Assembly (NCBI RefSeq): GCF_014199945.1
Contig: NZ_JACHOR010000005.1
Coordinates: 62,001 to 126,000, forward strand
DNA from: Brevundimonas variabilis
GTDB lineage: Bacteria > Pseudomonadota > Alphaproteobacteria > Caulobacterales > Caulobacteraceae
Length of the DNA stretch: 64,000 nucleotides
Reading direction: 5' to 3'
Made by a program: the position numbers and the translations under genes. The stretch's first letter is position 1, and each line of letters starts with the position of its first letter. This document shows positions 1-7,220 of the stretch, in pieces. The notes beneath the pieces are model-generated. The model saw only the letters and a program-made list of their open reading frames with translations, was not told where the DNA came from and made no database searches.

Positions 1-2
1 AG

Positions 3-2063
3 CCCGATCTGGCACGCCCTCTGGACGTCATGGTGTCTGCGGAACGTCAGCAAGGCTCGGGCATCAGCGCCTGCCGGGTCCGCCCCGCTGTGCTGCTCGG
101 CCCCGACTCGCTGCAGCGGCGCAAGGTCTACATCGAGCGCAATCTGTGGCTGGCCATCCTGAACCGGCGTCTCACCCGCCTGGCGCAGGATCCGGAGGCA
201 CCCTTCACCTCCGCCTCGGTCAGTGTCTCGGCCTGGGGCCGGGAAGCCGCCTATACCTGTCTCGGCGTCACGCCCAGGTCAGACGCCACCTGGCGCGAGG
301 GCCTGGCCGCCGCCCAGGCGGAGGTCGCCCGCATGGCTGCGCACGGCGTCACCCAGGCGGAGATTGATCGTGTGGTGGCAGCCCAGAAGGAGTCCAACAG
401 AAGCGCCATCGTCTCGGCGGAAACGCGCTTTTCGGCCCGGCTTGCTGCCGGGCTCCTGGCCGCCCAGCCCTTTGACGGCCTCGATGCCTCCGCCTTCACG
501 CGCCCGGAAGACAATGCCGCCATCTATGATCGCGTCGTCGCCGGCATCACGCCCGCCTCTGTTCACGATGCCTTCCTGCGCGAAATCGGGGGGTCCGAAC
601 CCCTGATCGCCCTGGCTTTGCCAGAGGTGCCGGATGCCGAGGCGGTTCGCGTGGCGTGGCAGGAGATCGAGGCCCGCCCGGTGCCGGACGCCGTCGCGGA
701 GGCCGCGACGACCGCCTGGGCCTATACCGATTTCGGCCCGCCGGGCCGGGTCGCGACGCGGGAGATCGTGGACGACCCCGGCTTCGTCCGCCTGACGTTC
801 GAGAATGGCGTCGTCGTGAATTTCAAGTCGGTCAATTTCTCGCGCGACGCGATCTTGGTCGCGGTCCGGTTCGGAGCCGGTTCCCTTGAAGTGGCTCCCG
901 CCGATTATCCAGCCGCTGGTCTTGGGACCGTCATGCTGACGCCTGGAGGGCTGGGCAAACACAGTATGGTCGAGATGGCCGACCTCTTCTCCTCCCGTCG
1001 GGTCGCCGCACAACTCTCCATGCAGAACCGTTCCTTCGTTTTGCAGGGCGATACCCGTCCGGTCGATCTTGAGCCCCAGCTTCAACTGCTGACAGCCACC
1101 CTGACGGATCCAGGCTTCCGTCGGGACTTCGATCAAATTCGGATCAACGCTATTCGCACCTTGTACCGCAGCCGGACCAGCTCCCCCGAAGCCGTGGCGA
1201 CGGACGCCTTGCTGAAGGCGATCGACCCTGCCAGCCCCCGCCTCCCGCCGCCGCTCGATGTCATCCTTGAGGCTGGCCCGTCAGACTTCGAGCGAGTTCT
1301 CAAGCCCGCCCTGACCCAGGCTCCGCTGGAGGTCACGGTCGTCGGTGATGTCGACGAGGCGACGGCCGTCGAGGCGCTGTCCCGCACCCTCGGGGCCATT
1401 CCTGCCCGAAGCCAGATCTCCAGGGCGCGCGACGATACCTGGTTCCTGCGTTATCCCGAGGCCCCGCTCGAGGAACGGGTTGTCCATGAGGGCGCGCGGG
1501 ACCGTGCCGTCGTCAACCTGGTCTGGCCGCTGTTCGTGGGCGACGGCGAACGCCGGGACGAGCTTCGGGCTCTGGGTCTGCTGCGGCTGATCATGGCTGA
1601 TGCCGTTCGCGACGAGGTGCGTGAGGCTTTGGGATCGGCCTATTCGCCGGGCGTCTCGCTGCAGACGTCCGATTTCGGCGACCAGGGCAGCCTCGACGTC
1701 AGTATCGCGACCAACCCCGCCCAGGCCCAGATCGTCCGCGAGGCCGTGGAACGGGTCGCTGCCACCCTCGCCTCGCCCGGGGGGATAACGGCTACGGCCC
1801 TTGAGGCCGCCCGCAGGCCCGTGCTGGATGCCATCCCCGCCAGTCGCCGCACCAATGGCTGGTGGCTGGGGGTCATGGACGGGTCGGCGCGCGAACCCCG
1901 CATCGTGCGTGATGCGATCGACTGGGAAGCCGCCTATCGAGACATGACCGTCGAACAGGTCCAGGCCGTCGCCACCACCTGGCTGGCACGCAAGCCGATC
2001 GTCGTTCAGGCCCTGCCTTCTCCGGCGGCTGGCGTGGCAACGGAACCCGCGACGGCGCCTTGA
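3..2063 (+). CDS. M16 family zinc metallopeptidase, C-terminal part (5' end outside window)
   Basis: The reading frame is open from base 3, so the gene begins upstream and the ATG at 30 is probably internal. The roughly 685 visible residues look like the second half of a two-module M16 (insulinase/pitrilysin-like) peptidase. A linker helix region (RNLWLAILNRRLTRLA) is followed from about residue 230 by a second M16 module (LTFENGVVVNFKSVNFSRD) and a typical C-terminal subdomain (REALGSAYSPGVSLQTSDFGDQG). The zinc motif HxxEH belongs to the N-terminal module and is not in the window. Secretion cannot be judged without the N-terminus. The gene ends 43 bases before nth on the same strand. Family assignment is firm; substrate unknown. 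Confidence 0.85.
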   Translation, partial: PDLARPLDVMVSAERQQGSGISACRVRPAVLLGPDSLQRRKVYIERNLWLAILNRRLTRLAQDPEAPFTSASVSVSAWGREAAYTCLGVTPRSDATWREGLAAAQAEVARMAAHGVTQAEIDRVVAAQKESNRSAIVSAETRFSARLAAGLLAAQPFDGLDASAFTRPEDNAAIYDRVVAGITPASVHDAFLREIGGSEPLIALALPEVPDAEAVRVAWQEIEARPVPDAVAEAATTAWAYTDFGPPGRVATREIVDDPGFVRLTFENGVVVNFKSVNFSRDAILVAVRFGAGSLEVAPADYPAAGLGTVMLTPGGLGKHSMVEMADLFSSRRVAAQLSMQNRSFVLQGDTRPVDLEPQLQLLTATLTDPGFRRDFDQIRINAIRTLYRSRTSSPEAVATDALLKAIDPASPRLPPPLDVILEAGPSDFERVLKPALTQAPLEVTVVGDVDEATAVEALSRTLGAIPARSQISRARDDTWFLRYPEAPLEERVVHEGARDRAVVNLVWPLFVGDGERRDELRALGLLRLIMADAVRDEVREALGSAYSPGVSLQTSDFGDQGSLDVSIATNPAQAQIVREAVERVAATLASPGGITATALEAARRPVLDAIPASRRTNGWWLGVMDGSAREPRIVRDAIDWEAAYRDMTVEQVQAVATTWLARKPIVVQALPSPAAGVATEPATAP

Positions 2064-2106
2064 GCCTGTGCGATAGCGGGTCCGACACCGAAATCCAGAG
2101 ACAGGC

Positions 2107-2946
2107 ATGGCGCCGCCCAAAGTCATCAAACCGGAGACGCCTGCGGCCAAAGCCGGACCCAGGGCGAAGGTCGTACGGAAAGCAAAGTCCGAACCGAAGC
2201 CCAAGGCCAAAACCAAGGCCAAGCCAAAAACCAGGCTCAAAGCGGCCGCTGCCCCAGCCCGGCGCGCCGGCGTCATGACCGGTGCGCCCATTCCCCGCCT
2301 GGGATGGCCGCCGGACGAGGATCGGGTCGAGGAGATCTTCCAGCGGCTGGCGGCCATCATGCCGGAGCCGAAGACCGAGCTGACCTTCCAGAACCCCTAC
2401 ACCCTGGTCGTCGCCGTCGCCCTGTCGGCCCAGGCGACCGACGTCAGTGTCAACAAGGCCACCGATAAACTCTTCAAGGTCGCCGACACCCCCGAGGCCA
2501 TGCTGGCGCTCGGCGAGGCGGGGCTCATTCCCTATATCGCCTCGATCGGCCTGTACCGGGGCAAGGCGAAGAACGTCATCGCCCTCAGCCGGATCGTGCT
2601 GGAGCAGCACGGTGGGGTCGTGCCCCTGAACCGCACCGACCTCCAGGCCCTGCCCGGCGTCGGGCGCAAGACCGCCAGTGTGGTGCTGAACGAACTGGGC
2701 ATCGAGCCGGCGATCGCGGTGGATACCCATGTGTTCCGGGTGTCGCACCGACTGGGTCTGGCCAATGCCGCCACCACGGACAAGGTCGAGGACCAGCTGC
2801 ATGCCGTGGTCCCTGCCGACTGGCTGCCCAAGGCGCATCACTGGCTTATCCTGCATGGCCGCTACACCTGCACGGCCCGCAAGCCGAACTGCGCGGGCTG
2901 CGTCATCTCGGACCTCTGTCCTTCGCGGATGGCGCTGGCGGTCTAG
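2107..2946 (+). CDS. nth: Endonuclease III (DNA glycosylase/AP lyase)
   Basis: Base-excision repair enzyme that removes oxidised pyrimidines and cleaves the abasic site. The 279 residues contain the helix-hairpin-helix with catalytic lysine (LPGVGRKTASVVLNEL), the catalytic Asp in AVDTHVFRV, and the C-terminal [4Fe-4S] loop with Cys 255, 262, 265 and 271 (spacing C-X6-C-X2-C-X5-C). The first 50 or so residues are a Lys/Ala/Pro-rich tail outside the family core, so the ATG at 2275 (MTGAPIPRLGW) is a possible alternative start. The stop codon overlaps that of the convergent dapF gene in a shared CTAG at 2943-2946. Confidence 0.95.
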   Translation: MAPPKVIKPETPAAKAGPRAKVVRKAKSEPKPKAKTKAKPKTRLKAAAAPARRAGVMTGAPIPRLGWPPDEDRVEEIFQRLAAIMPEPKTELTFQNPYTLVVAVALSAQATDVSVNKATDKLFKVADTPEAMLALGEAGLIPYIASIGLYRGKAKNVIALSRIVLEQHGGVVPLNRTDLQALPGVGRKTASVVLNELGIEPAIAVDTHVFRVSHRLGLANAATTDKVEDQLHAVVPADWLPKAHHWLILHGRYTCTARKPNCAGCVISDLCPSRMALAV

Positions 2947-3776
2947 AGGGTCAGGGTCCCGGTGCGTTCGACCGCGACTGGCCCGGTCATGAACACATGG
3001 TCGGTGGCCTCGTCCCAGCGGATCGTCAGTTCCCCGCCGTCGACCGTCACCGTCGCAGCCCGGTCGCACAGCCCCCGGCGCACGCTGGCCACCAGGGCCG
3101 CACAGGCTCCGGTGCCACAGGCCTTCGTCAGGCCGGCGCCGCGTTCCCACACCCGCAGCCGGATATGGTCGCGCGCCATCACATGGGCGTAGCCGACATT
3201 GACACCCTCGGGAAACAGGGGGTGATGCTCGATCAGCGACCCCGAGCCCCGGACAAAGCCGTCGTTCGGGGTATGGTCCATGAAGAAGACCACATGCGGA
3301 TTGCCCATCGAGACAGCGCCCGGCGTATGCAGCACCGGATCGTCGATCGGCCCGATCTGCAGCTCGATGTTTCGTGTATCCATCTCCTCGGCGATCGGGA
3401 CCTGATCCCAGGCCAGCCGGGGCGGACCCATGTCGACCTCGATCCGGTCGCCATCGCGGCGGGCGACGGTGGGCCCGGCGACGGTGTCGATCACCACACT
3501 GTCCTTGCCGCTCGCCTGCATCAGCAGCCAGCCGACGCACCGCAGCGCATTGCCACAGGTCTCGACGCGCGAGCCGTCGGCATTCCACACGCGCATGAAG
3601 CCGTCGGCGGTGTCCGACGGCTCGATGGCAATCAGCTGGTCGCAGCCCTCGCCGGTGCTGCGATCGGCAATCGCCCGGGCCTGTTCCTCGCCGGGCGAAA
3701 AGGCCTGGTCGCGCGCGTGCACGACGACGAAATCATTGCCGGCGCCGTTCATCTTGACGAAGGAGAGGGTGGCCAT
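2943..3776 (-). CDS. dapF: Diaminopimelate epimerase
   Basis: Converts LL- to meso-diaminopimelate in lysine and peptidoglycan precursor synthesis. The 277 residues begin MATLSFVKMNGAGNDF, the usual DapF N-terminus. Both catalytic cysteines are present, in ETCGNALR and KACGTGACA. I chose the ATG at 3776 because it puts the family N-terminus at residue 1; another ATG lies three codons upstream at 3785. The frame stays open far upstream, but the extra sequence is low-complexity and antisense to the channel gene, so it is not coding. Convergent with nth and divergent from the channel gene, 57 bases away. Confidence 0.96.
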   Translation of the reverse strand: MATLSFVKMNGAGNDFVVVHARDQAFSPGEEQARAIADRSTGEGCDQLIAIEPSDTADGFMRVWNADGSRVETCGNALRCVGWLLMQASGKDSVVIDTVAGPTVARRDGDRIEVDMGPPRLAWDQVPIAEEMDTRNIELQIGPIDDPVLHTPGAVSMGNPHVVFFMDHTPNDGFVRGSGSLIEHHPLFPEGVNVGYAHVMARDHIRLRVWERGAGLTKACGTGACAALVASVRRGLCDRAATVTVDGGELTIRWDEATDHVFMTGPVAVERTGTLTL

Positions 3777-3833
3777 GACCGACATATAGGAGAAACCGTG
3801 GCATTCGTCAGCGCCGGTGCATAGGTTGGCCCG

Positions 3834-4646
3834 ATGACGCCGCGCGACCGCTCCGATTCCGATACGCCGAAGCCGGACGGCCTGCGCCTCCGGGCCCGGC
3901 TGCGCTTCCTTTACCACGGCGCGTCGCAGACGGCGGTGCGGTTCCGGTACAGCGTTCTCGTCATCGACCTGCTGATCGTGGCCTTCTTCATCGCCGCGCC
4001 CCTGTTGAAGGAGGGCGGACTGGTCTTCTATGTCGTCGACTACATCATCGCGGCCTTGCTGGCGCTGGATCTCGCCGCCCGGGCCTATTGCCATTCCGAC
4101 CTGAAGGACTGGCTGAGGAAGCCGATCGTCTGGGTCGACCTGTTCATCCTTGCGACCCTGCTGTTTCCAGCCTGGCTGTTCAACCTCGGCTTCCTGCGGG
4201 TGATCCGGCTCTGGACCCTGGTCAATTCCGATTTCTTCTGGCGGACCGTCGGCCGGCGCTACGATGACACCCGCGTCGAGGATCAGGTCAAGGCGCTGAC
4301 CGCGCTGGTGACCTTCATCTTCGTGGCGACCGGCTTCGTCTACACCAGCTTCGTCGGTACCGAGAGCATCAGCGGCTATGTCGACGCCCTGTATTTCACG
4401 GTCACCAGCCTGACCACGACCGGCTATGGCGATGTCCTGCTGCCGGGGACCTGGGGCCGGATCATCTCCATCGTCATCATGCTGACGGGTGTCACCCTGT
4501 TCGTGCGGCTGGGCCAGACCCTGCTGCGTCCGCACAAGGTCCGCTACCCCTGCGACCGCTGCGGGCTGCAGGTCCACGACCCCGATGCCGTCCACTGCAA
4601 GGCCTGCGGCAATCTGCTCTGCATCCCCGACGACGGCCGGAGCTGA
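3834..4646 (+). CDS. Two-pore-type K+ channel protein with C-terminal zinc ribbon
   Basis: Inner-membrane potassium channel of the voltage-gated-like superfamily. The protein has 270 residues. Hydrophobic segments lie near residues 42-57, 65-80, 98-118 and 155-170. A pore loop with selectivity filter TTTGYGD (around 198-204) and a final transmembrane helix follow. There is no recognisable arginine-rich S4, so voltage sensing is doubtful. The last 40 residues hold two CxxC pairs (CDRCGL and CKACGNLLC), a zinc-ribbon-like knuckle after the pore, where RCK or cyclic-nucleotide domains are more usual. Channel assignment is sound; the regulatory role of the ribbon is inference. Confidence 0.85.
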   Translation: MTPRDRSDSDTPKPDGLRLRARLRFLYHGASQTAVRFRYSVLVIDLLIVAFFIAAPLLKEGGLVFYVVDYIIAALLALDLAARAYCHSDLKDWLRKPIVWVDLFILATLLFPAWLFNLGFLRVIRLWTLVNSDFFWRTVGRRYDDTRVEDQVKALTALVTFIFVATGFVYTSFVGTESISGYVDALYFTVTSLTTTGYGDVLLPGTWGRIISIVIMLTGVTLFVRLGQTLLRPHKVRYPCDRCGLQVHDPDAVHCKACGNLLCIPDDGRS

Positions 4647-4648
4647 CA

Positions 4649-4834
4649 GGCCGCGTCGGGTCGAGACGGCGGAGCCTTCTGAGCGCGGCCCAACAACAAG
4701 CCGCGTCGGGTCGAGCCGGCGGAGCCTTCTGAGCGCGGCCAAAAAAATGCTGTCGGGTCGAGGCGAAGCCTCCTGATCGCGGCAACCCGGCAGGCCGCGT
4801 CGGGTCGAGAAGGCGCAGCCTTCTGACCGCGGCC
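4649..4834. repeat. Four-copy imperfect palindromic repeat (family E)
   Basis: Four head-to-tail copies of a unit of about 42 bp fill the gap between the channel gene and the first S9 peptidase: 4649-4690, 4700-4740, a degenerate copy at about 4749-4782, and 4793-4834. Each full copy begins GGCCGCG or GCCGCG and ends CGCGGCC, so every unit can form a hairpin. The inner part (TCGGGTCGAG then AGCCTTCTGA) is also conserved. Separators of 9-18 bases are AT-rich. They are too short to be CRISPR spacers. Confidence 0.85.
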
Positions 4835-4908
4835 AACAATCAAGGAAGACTTGCGGGGGTCCGGGTCATCGTTAAGGTGCAGCCCGAAAATCATTCAGGA
4901 ACTGCAAC

Positions 4909-7071
4909 ATGATCCGCCACGCCGCGCTCGCTGTCCTGCTCGCTTCCACAGCGCTGGGAACTTCCGCCATGGCTCAAAGCCCCGTCCCCGCACCGTCGAT
5001 GTCCGAAGCGCCCGGCGGCGGGTTCGCCACCTCCGATGCGACCGACCCCTACATCTGGCTGGAAGAGGTCGAGGGCGAACGCGCCATGGCCTGGGTCGCA
5101 GAACACAATAGCCGCTCCCTCGGTACGCTCCAGGGCGACCCCCGCTACCAGCCCCTGCATGATGCGGCCCTCGCGATCGTCGAGGCGCGCGACCGCATCC
5201 CGACGCCCGGCTTCAACCGCGACGGCACGGTCGATAATTTCTGGCAGGACGCGACCCAGGTGCGCGGCCTGTGGCGCAAGACGTCGCTGGACAGCTACCG
5301 CTCGGACGCGCCGACCTGGGAGACCATCATCGACGTCGACGCCTTGGCCACGGCCGAGGGCCAGAACTGGGTCTGGCGCGGGGCCGACTGCCTCGAACCG
5401 GACGAGCGCCTCTGCCTGGTCTCGCTGTCCGACGGAGGCAAGGATGCGGTGGTCGTGCGCGAGTTCGACACGACGACGAAGACCTTCGTCGAGAACGGCT
5501 TCAACCTGCCGGAGTCCAAGGGCGACGCGACCTGGATCGATGCCGATACCGTCCTGATCGCGCGGGACTTCGGCGAGGGCAGTCTGACCTCTTCGGGCTA
5601 TCCGATGATCGTCAAGCGGCTGAAGCGCGGCCAGACGATGGATCAGGCCGAGACCCTGTTCACCGGCCAGCCCACCGATGTCTCCGTGTCGGCCAATGTC
5701 CTGCGCGACGCCGACGGAGCGATCCAGGCCATCTTCATCAATCGCGGCGTCAGCTTCTACGAGACCGAGACCCACCGTCTGAACGCGGACGGCACCACCA
5801 CGAAACTGGAACTGCCCGCCAAGTCCAGCATCAATGCCCTGGTCGCGGGCCAGCTGGTCGTGACGACCGATCAGGACTGGACGGCCCCTTCGGGCCAGGA
5901 ATTCCGGGCCGGAGACGTCATGGCCTGGCCGCTCGAGGCTTGGCTGGCGAACCCCGCCACGACGGCACAGCTGGTGATCCGGCCTGGCGAGCGCGAGGCG
6001 ATCGAAGGCATTCGCGCCACCCGCAACAAGCTCGTGATGGTCATCAACGAGAACGTCCGCGGCTCGGCCTATGTCTATACCCCGGGTGCGGGTGAGTGGA
6101 CCCGCGAGCGGATGGATCTTCCGCAGAACGCGACGGTCAGCGTCGGCTCGACCAGCCAGACCGACGACCGGGTGTTCGTCTCCGTCGCCGGCTATCTGAC
6201 GCCGTCCAGCCTCTATCTGGCGGACGCCACGACCACCTCGGCCGATGTGCTGAAATCCCTGCCCGCCAAATTCGACGCCACCGGCATGAGCGTGGACCAG
6301 TACGAGGCCACCTCGGCCGACGGCACGAAGATCCCCTATTTCGTCGTCCACAGGGACGCCATGGCCATGGATGGCTCGAACCCGACGCTGCTCTATGGCT
6401 ATGGCGGTTTCCAGGTCTCGATGCTGCCCGGCTATTCGCCCACCGTCGGCAAGCTCTGGCTCGAGCGGGGCGGCGTCTATGTCGTGGCCAATACGCGCGG
6501 CGGCGGCGAGTTCGGCCCCCGCTGGCACCAGGCGGCCCTCCAGGAAAACCGCCAGCGCGCCCATGAGGACTATCAGGCGGTTGCCCAGGACCTGATCACG
6601 CGCGGCATCACCTCCCAGCCCCATCTCGGCATCATGGGCGGCTCCCAGGGTGGACTGTTCATGGGGGCGATGCTGACCCAGCGTCCGGACCTGATCAATG
6701 CCGCCGTGATCCAGGTGCCCCTGTTCGACATGCTGCGCTTTCACAAGCTGCTCGCGGGCGCCTCGTGGATCGCCGAATACGGCAATCCCGACATCGCCGA
6801 GGAGCGCGCCTGGATCCAGCGCTATTCCCCCTACCAGAACCTGCGCGCCGGCCAGCCCTACCCAGAGGTCTTCATCCACACCTCGACCAAGGACGACCGC
6901 GTCCACCCCGGCCATGCCCGCAAGGCTGCGGCCCGGATGGAGGAACTGGGCTATCCGGTCCTGTTCTATGAAAACACCGACGGGGGTCACGCCGCCGGGG
7001 CCAATCTGCGCGAAACCGCCCGCCGCCTGGCGCTGGAATACACCTATCTGACCCGCCGCCTGATGGACTGA
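4909..7071 (+). CDS. Secreted S9 family oligopeptidase (prolyl oligopeptidase-like)
   Basis: Serine peptidase of the prolyl-oligopeptidase family, 720 residues. It has an N-terminal signal peptide ending near AMAQ, a beta-propeller region, then an alpha/beta-hydrolase domain. The catalytic Ser is residue 579 in GGSQGG, the Asp lies in DDRVHPG (662/663) and the His is residue 694 in GGHAAG. The YGYGGF motif before the nucleophile is typical of the family. An AGGA ribosome site precedes the ATG. It is a tandem paralogue of the next gene, of identical length and with the nucleophile at the same residue number. Probably periplasmic or outer-membrane associated and active on short peptides. Confidence 0.93.
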   Translation: MIRHAALAVLLASTALGTSAMAQSPVPAPSMSEAPGGGFATSDATDPYIWLEEVEGERAMAWVAEHNSRSLGTLQGDPRYQPLHDAALAIVEARDRIPTPGFNRDGTVDNFWQDATQVRGLWRKTSLDSYRSDAPTWETIIDVDALATAEGQNWVWRGADCLEPDERLCLVSLSDGGKDAVVVREFDTTTKTFVENGFNLPESKGDATWIDADTVLIARDFGEGSLTSSGYPMIVKRLKRGQTMDQAETLFTGQPTDVSVSANVLRDADGAIQAIFINRGVSFYETETHRLNADGTTTKLELPAKSSINALVAGQLVVTTDQDWTAPSGQEFRAGDVMAWPLEAWLANPATTAQLVIRPGEREAIEGIRATRNKLVMVINENVRGSAYVYTPGAGEWTRERMDLPQNATVSVGSTSQTDDRVFVSVAGYLTPSSLYLADATTTSADVLKSLPAKFDATGMSVDQYEATSADGTKIPYFVVHRDAMAMDGSNPTLLYGYGGFQVSMLPGYSPTVGKLWLERGGVYVVANTRGGGEFGPRWHQAALQENRQRAHEDYQAVAQDLITRGITSQPHLGIMGGSQGGLFMGAMLTQRPDLINAAVIQVPLFDMLRFHKLLAGASWIAEYGNPDIAEERAWIQRYSPYQNLRAGQPYPEVFIHTSTKDDRVHPGHARKAAARMEELGYPVLFYENTDGGHAAGANLRETARRLALEYTYLTRRLMD

Positions 7072-7081
7072 TCTCTCAGCA

Positions 7082-7210
7082 CCGCTCATCCCGGCAAAAG
7101 CCGGGACCCAGTCCTTTCGCAAGGCATCGGTGGCTGGGATCAACGCTCGCAAAAACAGGCGTCACCGATCGCCCACAGGACTGGGTCCCGGCTTTTGCCG
7201 GGATGAGCGG
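7082..7210. repeat. Paired-arm palindromic element, family A copy 1
   Basis: The left arm (CGCTCATCCCGGCAAAAGCC...) and right arm (...GGCTTTTGCCGGGATGAGCG) are inverted copies, each itself a small hairpin. They flank a non-conserved centre of about 65 bases. The whole element is 129 bp and sits between the two S9 peptidase genes. Its last bases, CGGAG, fall where the ribosome binding site of the downstream gene should be. Confidence 0.92.
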
Positions 7211-7220
7211 AGTTTGAACC

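Noticed and set aside
3777..4742. Long N-terminal extension of dapF to 4742
   Set aside because: The added residues are low-complexity and antisense to the channel gene. The family N-terminus MATLSFVKMNGAGNDF begins at 3776.
4649..4834. Possible CRISPR array
   Set aside because: Units are imperfect and each is itself a palindrome. Spacers are only 9-18 bases and AT-rich, and there are no cas genes.
4891..7152. A 753-codon minus-strand frame opposite the first S9 peptidase
   Set aside because: Antisense shadow. The plus strand has a signal peptide, a catalytic triad and a full-length family match.
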